From contig CAUZHN010000006.1 in NCBI GenBank assembly GCA_963579625.1, positions 1 through 59,574 of the forward strand: a stretch of DNA of 59,574 bases, given 5' to 3'. The stretch is from JAAXGI01 sp963579625 (GTDB lineage: Bacteria > Gemmatimonadota > Gemmatimonadetes > Longimicrobiales > Gaopeijiaceae). A program made the position numbers and the translations under genes. Shown in pieces: positions 1-7,106 of the stretch; positions within the stretch are counted from its first letter, which is position 1; each line of letters starts with the position of its first letter. The notes below the pieces were generated by a model. That model searched no databases, was not told the origin of the DNA, and was given only the letters and a program-made list of their open reading frames with translations.

Positions 1-151
1 ACTGGATCAGATCACAGGGGACATCGAGCTGTTAGAGGAGTTAGGCATCACGCCAGAGGTTGAGTCCCCACCCTGGGTGATCGACGCACGAAGCCCTGTT
101 TCCAGGGAGGTGAAGCACGAGAGCAAACGGGTTGATGGCACCACCGAGTGA
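1..151 (+). CDS. C-terminal end of an unidentified protein (partial)
   Basis: An open frame enters the window from the left (first whole codon at base 2) and ends at TGA 149-151, leaving 49 residues. The tail is charged and hydrophilic, with an acidic stretch (ELLEELG) followed by a basic one (VKHESKR), and looks like a disordered C-terminus. There is no recognisable domain, so no function is offered. It is convergent with the tatA-like gene that follows on the other strand. Confidence 0.55.
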   Translation, partial: LDQITGDIELLEELGITPEVESPPWVIDARSPVSREVKHESKRVDGTTE

Positions 152-192
152 CGCTCCGTCAGTGGCGCAGGCAAGTGTCCGCCACCCTGTCT

Positions 193-402
193 CTATTCTT
201 CTTGCGGGTCCGGAGCCCTGCTCACTCTAGGCTGCTCATCCGGGACCGTCAGTTCCCCTTCGATCTCCCGAATAGAGCCCTTGAACTCCCGAATACCCTT
301 CCCTAGGGAGGATCCAATCTCGGGAAGCCTCTTGGCTCCGAATAGCAGAAGCACGACGAGGAAGATCAGCATGAGTTCCCACATTCCTAATCCGCCAAAC
401 AT
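193..402 (-). CDS. tatA: Sec-independent protein translocase subunit TatA/TatE
   Basis: A 69-residue protein of the TatA/E family, which forms the pore-associated subunit that moves folded twin-arginine substrates across the cytoplasmic membrane. A very short N-terminus leads into one membrane helix (about residues 7-23), then the family hinge (F21-G22 followed by L26-P27-E28-I29), an amphipathic helix with alternating K/R/E (about 30-48), and a polar tail. Length and order match TatA. No tatB or tatC is adjacent, which is common in these phyla. A Tat-like RRSFL leader occurs on the dienelactone hydrolase near 46.8 kb, so a substrate may be present in the window. Confidence 0.93.
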   Translation of the reverse strand: MFGGLGMWELMLIFLVVLLLFGAKRLPEIGSSLGKGIREFKGSIREIEGELTVPDEQPRVSRAPDPQEE

Positions 403-601
403 AGTGTCAGACCTCCTTTGGTCCTCCCGACGTCACAAGGATGCTTCAGATTGTCAGGTGGACGAGGAGATCAAAATACGTGAGTCATCTCTTACACGCG
501 AGGGAAGAACGTACATCCCTGCCCTCGCGATCTCCTTGCGCATCTGTAGCCGCGTGCAGGATCTTAGGGTCAGGACTGACATCTGAGTGGAGGCCTGCCC
601 T

Positions 602-739
602 ATGACCAATCCCATCACCTGTGTGAACACTTGCCCGGAGAGCCGCTACTGCGTCGAGCGTGAGATTGGCGAGGGTGGGATGGCAGTCGTATACCTAGCC
701 ACCAGCCAAGAGTTCAGGGCGGAGCCGTATGGCCAATAG
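602..739 (+). pseudogene. N-terminal relic of a Ser/Thr protein kinase
   Basis: A 45-codon frame from ATG 602 to TAG 737-739 contains RYCVEREIGEGGMAVVYLA, the start of a Hanks-type kinase: the beta-1 strand and glycine-rich ATP loop (GxGGMAxVYLA). The invariant lysine, catalytic HRD and DFG segments are absent; the frame turns into unrelated sequence and stops. It overlaps the start of the HupE-like gene (ATG 729). In related genomes such kinases carry C-terminal PD40/TolB-like repeats, and matching C-terminal relics lie near 23.8 and 51.6 kb. Identification rests on a short but highly characteristic motif. Confidence 0.75.
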
Positions 740-1439
740 CTTGCTTCGTTGGACCGTGTCGGTGGGCGTCCTGGGTGTTCTCTTCTTCTGGTGGAGTGCC
801 GGAGCAGTGGCTGCCCACGGCGTTGCCCAGGACGATGCGGCGTTCTTTCTAGCGAACGTGGGTCCGGCGATCGGTCCATATATGTATCTTGGTGCAAAGC
901 ACATGTTCACGGGCTACGATCATCTGCTCTTCCTCGTTGGCGTCCTCTTCTTTCTATACCGTCTGCAGGACGTCGTCTTGTACGTGAGTTTGTTCACGTT
1001 GGGACACAGCGTGACCCTATTAGCGGGTGTCCTATGGGGCGTACAGGCGAATTCCTACCTTGTCGATGCGATCATTGGCTTCTCCGTCGTCTACAAAGCA
1101 TTCGACAATATGGATGGATTTCACCGCTTTCTCGGCATTCGGCCAAACACGAAAATCGCGGTGCTTGTTTTCGGTCTTTTCCATGGTTTCGGGCTGGCAA
1201 CGACGCTTCAGGATTACGCGTTATCGCAAGAGGGCCTGGTGACCAACATGGTCAGCTTCAACGTCGGCGTGGAGATCGGGCAGATACTAGCGCTTGTGGG
1301 AGTTCTCATCGTTCTGAACTCCTGGCGTACCCAGAAAAGCTTCTTGAAGCATGCGTTCCTGACGAACGCCCTCCTTATGGCAGGCGGGTTCATGTTGATC
1401 GGCTATCAGCTTGCCGGCTCTCTCTTGAACGTTCGATGA
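729..1439 (+). CDS. HupE/UreJ-family membrane protein
   Basis: A 236-residue polytopic membrane protein related to HupE/UreJ_2 proteins, some of which are proposed nickel or cobalt permeases; the substrate here is unproven. A cleavable-looking N-terminal hydrophobic segment (about 8-29) precedes roughly six membrane helices. Polar residues typical of the family sit at helix starts: H58 with YDH (D64-H65), LGHS (H93), LFHGFG (H152) and FNVGVEIGQ (N178, E182). The start at 729 lies inside the kinase relic and leaves a proper signal-like N-terminus. It is followed 7 bp later by the membrane-anchor gene, so the two are probably co-transcribed. Confidence 0.85.
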   Translation: MANSLLRWTVSVGVLGVLFFWWSAGAVAAHGVAQDDAAFFLANVGPAIGPYMYLGAKHMFTGYDHLLFLVGVLFFLYRLQDVVLYVSLFTLGHSVTLLAGVLWGVQANSYLVDAIIGFSVVYKAFDNMDGFHRFLGIRPNTKIAVLVFGLFHGFGLATTLQDYALSQEGLVTNMVSFNVGVEIGQILALVGVLIVLNSWRTQKSFLKHAFLTNALLMAGGFMLIGYQLAGSLLNVR

Positions 1440-1446
1440 GGTCGGG

Positions 1447-2109
1447 GTGATGGACTCGACGAAGCAGGCTCATCATGTCCCCGAACCTCCTTCTAGGACC
1501 AAGCTTGCTTGGTCGAGCTTGGCTGCCCTCCTCGTGTCCGGCGTCCTCCTTGTGACCGTCGTCCTGCCAGCTGAGTACAACCTCGATCCTCTGGGAACCG
1601 GAGCAGCTTTAGGGCTCGTTGTCCTCTCAGACCCGGCGAGTGGTGAGATTCCCGTCCGCTCGGACGGCCTTACCGCTCAATCGAGCGCCTATCGAATCGA
1701 CCGAAGGTCGTTCGAACTCGGACCGGGAGCATTCGTGGAGTACAAATATCGGCTGGAAGCCGGGGAGGCGATGGTGTACTCTTGGACCGCAAGTAACACC
1801 GTCCGCTCCGAGATGCACAGCGAGCCTGATGGAGCACCTGAGGGTGAGGCCGAGTTCTTCGAGGTTGAGGAAGAGGTCCGTGACGGGAAGGGAAGCTATG
1901 TCGCACCGTTCCCCGGGGATCATGGTTGGTATTGGCTAAACGAAGGAGACGCTACGGTCACGGTTACCATTTACGCCGCGGGGTTCTTTCATGATTCCAT
2001 CGAATATCCGCAGAATCTCTCTCCCATCTTACGAGAGATGACGGTCAGTCCAGCGGACGAGTACGTGGAGAATGTTGGAGGGGACATGTCATCCGAATCT
2101 GCGCGATGA
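1447..2109 (+). CDS. Transmembrane anchor protein next to HupE
   Basis: A 220-residue protein with one membrane helix (about 20-41) after a short cytoplasmic N-terminus; the rest is predicted extracytoplasmic. It resembles the 'transmembrane anchor protein' family commonly found beside HupE/UreJ-like genes: SLAALLV...VTVVLPAEYN, then LDPLGTG-A-LGL, then a beta-rich domain containing YKYRLEAGE and HGWYWLN. No catalytic motif is visible. Start codons at 1447 and 1450 are both possible; spacing from the upstream stop is 7 bp, indicating an operon. The function is unknown; it may bring an extracytoplasmic sensor or binding domain to the HupE transporter. Confidence 0.75.
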   Translation: MMDSTKQAHHVPEPPSRTKLAWSSLAALLVSGVLLVTVVLPAEYNLDPLGTGAALGLVVLSDPASGEIPVRSDGLTAQSSAYRIDRRSFELGPGAFVEYKYRLEAGEAMVYSWTASNTVRSEMHSEPDGAPEGEAEFFEVEEEVRDGKGSYVAPFPGDHGWYWLNEGDATVTVTIYAAGFFHDSIEYPQNLSPILREMTVSPADEYVENVGGDMSSESAR

Positions 2110-2323
2110 GATGGAGTGCAGGTGGGTGGGGTCAGGTCCTCAACCTCGCCTAGAACTTCTTTGGCGGCTGATACACCCTACGATTTTGCCCTAGTCCTCG
2201 ACCCATCTGCGTTCAGGATGGCTGGTGACTCCATGAGGGCTCAGGTACGGCGACGCTGAGGTGATCCACGCGGACATCGCCTTCCCGGATGGGGTCCGGC
2301 CTGGTCGGGATTAATCAGAGAAC

Positions 2324-3064
2324 TTAGTTGGGACGGATCCGGAGGTAGTACTCAAACGCAATTCCGGGGTTGAGTGCCCGGAAGCCTAAGGAGAGCCGGA
2401 GCATCTCCTCCAGATACCGAGCAGCTACAAGCGGTCCTACATCCAGCGGCTCGAGCCCTACATCGTTGACGAGTTGGGCCACTCGTTCCTTCGCCGCCGC
2501 ATCATTCCCTGCGATTGGGACCGTCACGGCTCCCCCCGCTCGCGAGGGATCCTCCATGATCCTGTAATTGAGGGTGTTGAACGCCTTGACGACGATCGCG
2601 CCTGGGGCGAGGGCCTGGACTTCTTCGGCGAGGGAGTGCCGTGGGTCGCGGGGTGACACTGGGTATCCGCTGTCGAACGCCAAGGAGTTCGTAGGATCCA
2701 CCACGATCTTACCGGTGAGGTCACCGAGGGCTGCGATCACTTCGGGTATCGCCATTGGAGGCACAGGGATGAAAACGATCTCCCCCTGCACTGCCGCCGC
2801 TCCCTGCGTAGTGGCAGTCGCACCGTGCCCGGTCTCGGTTACCAACGCAAGGACACGCTCTTCGTTCGGCGTGCGCGAACCATAGATGACCGTGTGTCCG
2901 GCTTCAGCCCAGATCTTCCCAAGAGTGGACCCGACGTTTCCAGTACCGATTATGGCGATCGTCTCTCCACGGGTCTGAGCCTGTGCGGATGGCACAGCCC
3001 ATCCAGGAAGCAGGACGGAGACTGCTAGCACGAGGATCAATGCAGCAACGATTCGAGCCTTCAT
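2324..3064 (-). CDS. Exported NADPH-F420-reductase-like Rossmann protein
   Basis: A 246-residue protein with a clear signal peptide (about 1-29, ending in AQA) followed by a Rossmann domain. The nucleotide loop is GTGNVG (about G40-G45), and YGSRTPNEER after beta-2 is the type that binds the NADP 2'-phosphate in F420-dependent NADP reductases. VVDPTNSL and VVKAFNTLNY are also typical of that family. The usual partners are cytosolic, so an exported copy is odd. The substrate is unknown: coenzyme F420 use cannot be inferred from this region. It stands alone, downstream in transcription from the NHL gene on the same strand. Confidence 0.8.
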   Translation of the reverse strand: MKARIVAALILVLAVSVLLPGWAVPSAQAQTRGETIAIIGTGNVGSTLGKIWAEAGHTVIYGSRTPNEERVLALVTETGHGATATTQGAAAVQGEIVFIPVPPMAIPEVIAALGDLTGKIVVDPTNSLAFDSGYPVSPRDPRHSLAEEVQALAPGAIVVKAFNTLNYRIMEDPSRAGGAVTVPIAGNDAAAKERVAQLVNDVGLEPLDVGPLVAARYLEEMLRLSLGFRALNPGIAFEYYLRIRPN

Positions 3065-3130
3065 AGCGCCGTCCGTTTTTTGTGGGTGGCTAGAGTATCA
3101 TCTTCCCTCACCACGCAAGCCCCACATCTT

Positions 3131-4270
3131 TCACCGACCATCCCCGGCTGATAACCCTTGGAACGTATATTTCTGAGCACGCCGTTGCCCCGTCTGCGCC
3201 GTGTAGATATTCCCTTCAAGATCGGTAGCGATGTGATGCCCCGATCCTGGAAATGAGTACAGAACCTCAAGAGAGAGTCGATCGAATACTACAATCTGTC
3301 CCCCTGCCGGGACGTACATGAACTCTTGCTGAGGATCCGCCGAGAGAGCTACGTCACCTGCCCTGGCATTGTCGGGCATGAACACCTGGTCAACGAACTC
3401 ACCGTCAACAGTGAATACCTGTACACGCCGATATTCCCTATCGGCCGCATACACGAATCCGTCGTTTGATATTGAGAGGGCATGCACGATGTGAAATTGG
3501 GAAGGGCCGTCTCCATCATCTGGAGCGGGAACGCTGGCTGGGGGGCAACCATAGGAATCGATCGGCTCGTTTCCAAAGGCACCCCACATCCGTTTGAATT
3601 CCCCTGTTTCCGCGTCAAAAACGATTAGGCGCCGGTTGCCGTACCCATCTGCGACGAATATTTCATTCGTCCTCGGATACACGGCTTGGTCCCCGGGCTG
3701 ACGCACGTTCTTCGTGTCGCTGTTGCCTATACTCTGGTTACTGCCGCCGATTTGCATTAGGAATTGCCCGTCCCTACTGAACTTCAGGAGCTGATCATCA
3801 GACACGGACATCAGTTCTGGCAGATTCCTTTCCGGGCAGTTGTTACCACCGATCCAAATGTTTCCGCGGTAGTCAACATGAATGGCGTGTTCTCGTTCCG
3901 GCCACTCGAAACCATCTCCTGCGCCACCCCATGCGTGCAGGAAGTTTCCCGCGACATCGAACTCAAGAATGGGCGGGGCGACCATATGGCGCTCATCAGC
4001 AGGTACGCTCCGGGGCCGATGTAAAACGAGGATACGACCCTGACCATCGACCCCGATGCTGGAAACTTCCCCCAATACCCATTGATCCGGCACGATGGGC
4101 CATGAGGGGTCGAGCTCGAAGGTCGGTGCACCAGGGGGCGGTTGCTGTGTGGGTTCAGCCGCTCTCAGACTGGGGCTGGTAGAACTGCTCGACGTATTGA
4201 ACAGGAGCAGGCCCAAGCCAATAGTGGTTACCGCAAAAAGGCCGATTTTGATTTGGAGTATCTGCTTCAT
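3131..4270 (-). CDS. Exported NHL-repeat six-bladed beta-propeller protein
   Basis: A 379-residue protein with an N-terminal hydrophobic segment (about 8-24) and a low-complexity Ser/Pro linker, then NHL-type repeats: IGVDGQGRILVL, IHVDYRGNIWIGG, TNEIFVADGYGNRRLIVFD, LSISNDGFVYAADREYRRVQVFT and IATDLEGNIYTAQT. The pattern places it with secreted six-bladed propellers related to peptidyl-alpha-hydroxyglycine alpha-amidating lyase. I do not see enough to claim lyase activity. It is one of four NHL propellers in the window (also 19.9, 35.7 and 50.0 kb). The 66-bp gap to the reductase-like gene downstream allows co-transcription. Confidence 0.85.
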   Translation of the reverse strand: MKQILQIKIGLFAVTTIGLGLLLFNTSSSSTSPSLRAAEPTQQPPPGAPTFELDPSWPIVPDQWVLGEVSSIGVDGQGRILVLHRPRSVPADERHMVAPPILEFDVAGNFLHAWGGAGDGFEWPEREHAIHVDYRGNIWIGGNNCPERNLPELMSVSDDQLLKFSRDGQFLMQIGGSNQSIGNSDTKNVRQPGDQAVYPRTNEIFVADGYGNRRLIVFDAETGEFKRMWGAFGNEPIDSYGCPPASVPAPDDGDGPSQFHIVHALSISNDGFVYAADREYRRVQVFTVDGEFVDQVFMPDNARAGDVALSADPQQEFMYVPAGGQIVVFDRLSLEVLYSFPGSGHHIATDLEGNIYTAQTGQRRAQKYTFQGLSAGDGR

Positions 4271-4485
4271 AGTCTTCCTCTGTCGACGCGTTGGCGGTCC
4301 AGGGCGGCATTAAACGGGCGATAGGTTCGGTCATGTGGGCTGTTACTAAGACGGAGTGCTTCAATACCCTCCGCAACTCGCCCTGGTATCTCTCGGATCC
4401 GGTGGTACTGGCATTAGACGATGAGCTTTACGACGTAATTCCCCCCCTCGTCTGGTAAAGCCCCGCAGTGGTACACTTGTCGGAT

Positions 4486-5421
4486 CTATTGCCCTTGCGT
4501 GGTTGCCATACCGGTACCGAGTCCATGTTGCGAGAGGAACTGCTGAATGGTCTGAAAGATTGCCAACGTCTGCTCCCGGTTGAAACCACCGTGACCTCCG
4601 CCAGGAACCGTGTGCAGCACGTTCGAAACACCGAGATCGTCCAACTTCTGGTGAAATGAGACCGCCTGCTGGTACGGGACAGTTGGGTCCGCATCACCGT
4701 GTATGGTCAATATCGGTGGCAACCCCGACCGCACGTAGGTCATCGGGGATACCCGTTCGGCAATCTCAAACCGGTTTGCCAGGCTACCCATCCATTCGAC
4801 TGCGTAACTCTTGATATTGGGACCATCGAGTAGGTCCCCAACATCTGTGATCCCGTACCAATTGATGATTGCGGTGACATTAAGCTCCTCAGATCCAGGG
4901 CACTCCCGATCCAGACCGGCCGACGTGGGGATCATGGCGGTGGTCAGGGCAAGGTGGCCTCCCGCCGAGTTTCCAGTCGTCACGATGCGGGACGTATCTA
5001 AGTTGTATTCTTCAGCGTTCCGAATAAGCCAACGTAGTGCGCATAAGCAGTCCTCGACTGCCGCTGGTGCACGAGCCACTGCACCTAACCGGTATTCAAC
5101 GTTCACCACTGCCCATCCCATCTCTAGATATGGCAGAAGGCGAAGCACGTTACTCTCCTTTGTCCCGCCAACCCATCCTCCACCATGCACAAATATTAGA
5201 ACAGGTGTTGGACCACTAACGTTTCTTGGGAGATACAGGTCCAATTTGTTCTCGTGGTTGCTCGCGACGTGATACGTCACATTTGGGATTACACGATACT
5301 GATTGGACACATGAGCCAGGAACGCACTGGTATCCCTCAACTGGGCGCTCGCCTCGATTGTTCCCCCAGCCAGGAGTCCAATACCGACAAGCATGACAAA
5401 GGGTATGGATCGTCTAGACAT
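4486..5421 (-). CDS. Secreted alpha/beta-hydrolase (esterase/lipase, HSL/BD-FAE type)
   Basis: A 311-residue protein with a signal peptide (about 1-27) and the alpha/beta-hydrolase core of the hormone-sensitive-lipase/feruloyl-esterase-like group. HGGGW (79-83) forms the oxyanion hole, GNSAGG (150-155) carries nucleophile S152, HGDADPTVP supplies an acid residue (D243 or D245), and GGGHGGF supplies H277. It likely hydrolyses carboxyl esters in the periplasm; substrate unknown. The start is supported by a strong GGAGGAG Shine-Dalgarno sequence just upstream. It is transcribed alone. Confidence 0.88.
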   Translation of the reverse strand: MSRRSIPFVMLVGIGLLAGGTIEASAQLRDTSAFLAHVSNQYRVIPNVTYHVASNHENKLDLYLPRNVSGPTPVLIFVHGGGWVGGTKESNVLRLLPYLEMGWAVVNVEYRLGAVARAPAAVEDCLCALRWLIRNAEEYNLDTSRIVTTGNSAGGHLALTTAMIPTSAGLDRECPGSEELNVTAIINWYGITDVGDLLDGPNIKSYAVEWMGSLANRFEIAERVSPMTYVRSGLPPILTIHGDADPTVPYQQAVSFHQKLDDLGVSNVLHTVPGGGHGGFNREQTLAIFQTIQQFLSQHGLGTGMATTQGQ

Positions 5422-5647
5422 TTTCTCCTCCTCCCAGTTTTGGCTGTGACCTGTCAGAGAGAGAGCCCGTGGTGAATCTATCTGGTGAGCTTGCGCAGTG
5501 GACTGTCGGAAGGCCTAGCCATGATTTAGCCAAAATGCCGCTCAGGAGAGGATGCAGCAAGGAAAAGGGAGAGCACCTGCTCTTTAGCGCCAGCTTGCCA
5601 ATCACAGGTTTCATGCCGTCGGCTATAGATTAGCGGTTGCCCTCGTC

Positions 5648-6463
5648 CTAGGGATGTGTCTCGATCCACTCGCGGGACAACCGTTGGGCCTCGGCGATTT
5701 GCCCACCAGTCATTCGCTGCTCGATTATGTCTTTGCTCTCCCGCGCAATCTGATTTCCTTGAGCTGCGGAGAGATCATACCACATATAGGCAAATGACAG
5801 GTCTTCCGGGACGCCTTCGCCGTTGTGGTACATCAATCCAAGTTTGGACTGGGCGGTAGCATGCCCTTGCTCAGCCGCCAGCCGATACCAGTGTACGGCT
5901 TCCGCATTGTTCTCTGAAATGCCGTCTCCATTGTCGTACATCAATCCAAGGTTGGATTGGGCGGTAGCGTGCCCTTGCTCAGCCGCCAGCCGGTACCAGT
6001 GTACGGCTTCCGCATCGTCCTTCGGGACACCGTCTCCATTGGCATATATTGTTCCAAGGATGAACTGGGGAACAGCGTCCCCTTGTTCACCGACCAGCCG
6101 GAACCAGCGTACGGCTTCCGCATCGTCCTCGGGGATGCCGTCTCCATTGGCGTACATCAATCCAAGAATGAATTGGGCGGCAGTATCCCCTTGCTCACCC
6201 GCTAGCCGATACCAGCGTACAGCTTCCGCATTGTTCTCGGGGATACCGTCCCCACCGTCGTATTTGAATCCGAGAGAGAACTGAGCTCCAGCAATCCCCT
6301 GCTCAGCGCAACGAGTCAGCTCGTCCAACGGTGACTCGGATGACAGGTAAGAGCATGCGGTCGCCAGAGGGTCCTGTGCCGACCCGTGGTCTGGAATGAG
6401 GGAGAACGTTCCAACTGCTGCGCCTATCAATAAGCCCAACGCGCTGTTCCGGCCCACCATCAT
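5648..6463 (-). CDS. Secreted SEL1-like (TPR-type) repeat protein
   Basis: A 271-residue protein with a signal peptide (about 1-29) followed by five full SEL1 repeats of 36 residues and a terminal half repeat. Each has the pattern AQ-LG-MY-NGDG-P-D-AEAV-WYRLAAEQG. SEL1 repeats form alpha-solenoids that mediate protein-protein contacts, often in envelope or host-interaction proteins; the partner here is unknown. An AGGAG ribosome site precedes the start. The repeats are highly alike at DNA level (see the repeat entry), so copy number may vary between strains or assemblies. Confidence 0.9.
   Translation of the reverse strand: MMVGRNSALGLLIGAAVGTFSLIPDHGSAQDPLATACSYLSSESPLDELTRCAEQGIAGAQFSLGFKYDGGDGIPENNAEAVRWYRLAGEQGDTAAQFILGLMYANGDGIPEDDAEAVRWFRLVGEQGDAVPQFILGTIYANGDGVPKDDAEAVHWYRLAAEQGHATAQSNLGLMYDNGDGISENNAEAVHWYRLAAEQGHATAQSKLGLMYHNGEGVPEDLSFAYMWYDLSAAQGNQIARESKDIIEQRMTGGQIAEAQRLSREWIETHP
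5800..6300 (-). repeat. 108-bp tandem coding repeats in the SEL1 gene
   Basis: Reading the plus strand, the element beginning GCCGATACC or GCCGGTACC recurs at 5881, 5989, 6097 and 6205, an exact 108-bp period equal to one 36-residue SEL1 repeat. The two copies around 5881 and 5989 are nearly identical, suggesting recent duplication or gene conversion. Confidence 0.85.
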
Positions 6464-7106
6464 TCCAACTCCTGAGAGAAGGTCCTTGAACTATGCTTCT
6501 CATATATCCTAAGAGGGACTCCGTCCGTTTGCGAGAGCCTTCCTTGTGGGGTGGCGTTGGGAGCACTTGGGGTCTCGCCATAGCTTCTCGGTCTTCTTCT
6601 CATTGGCACTCCCGCCGGGCTAGATGTCTCGTCCGTCTTGGCGACGGTTCCCCTCTGCTCCATTCGGGCAGTTGGGTCGGATGTGGTACCGGGCCTTGAG
6701 GTGCTGTAGGCGGTAGCTACGGGGTCCTTTCAGGACATCTCCAATGACATTTCCCCCCAAGGTATGAGCATACGGATTCAATGAAGTCGACAACACGCTT
6801 TCAGACTGCATTCTCAGTAGCATTGGTTGCGTGCGTCCCGGCACTTTGCTCTCGGCTGCTGAGCACTCTGGCATGGGAATACATGCGCGCCAATATCGCC
6901 GTGTGATTGTGCGCCTAGTGACGTGTCCAGGCGTACATGTAGGAGTGAATTGGTGCGTGTGAAGAAATCTGACTTTCCGTGAATGAGCCACCTATCTTCC
7001 TAGAGCGTAGTGTTCGCCTCAGAGTCTGCAGGCGCTCTTTCGTGATGACCCCAGAACGTGCGAAGTTGGCTGCTGAATAACGGCTACCCTTTCTAGGAGT
7101 GGAGTT
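6464..7106. other. Gene-free stretch between divergent SEL1 and PQQ genes
   Basis: This 643-bp interval separates the SEL1 gene (minus) from the cytochrome c-PQQ gene (plus), so it must hold promoters for both. No convincing coding sequence is seen. A 41-codon frame starting at 6781 encodes a signal-peptide-like N-terminus and then stops, and may be a gene fragment. The plus-strand gene has an AGGAG site at about 7095. No tRNA or clear hairpin terminator was found. Confidence 0.5.

Noticed and set aside
2110..2323. A stretch reading VLNLA*NFFGG near 2140-2190 that might be another PD40 tail
   Set aside because: Only NFF is shared, with two stops and no SPDG or FLM block; too weak.
6781..6906. 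41-codon frame beginning with a signal-peptide-like sequence
   Set aside because: No homology and no mature domain; kept only as a note in the gene-free stretch.
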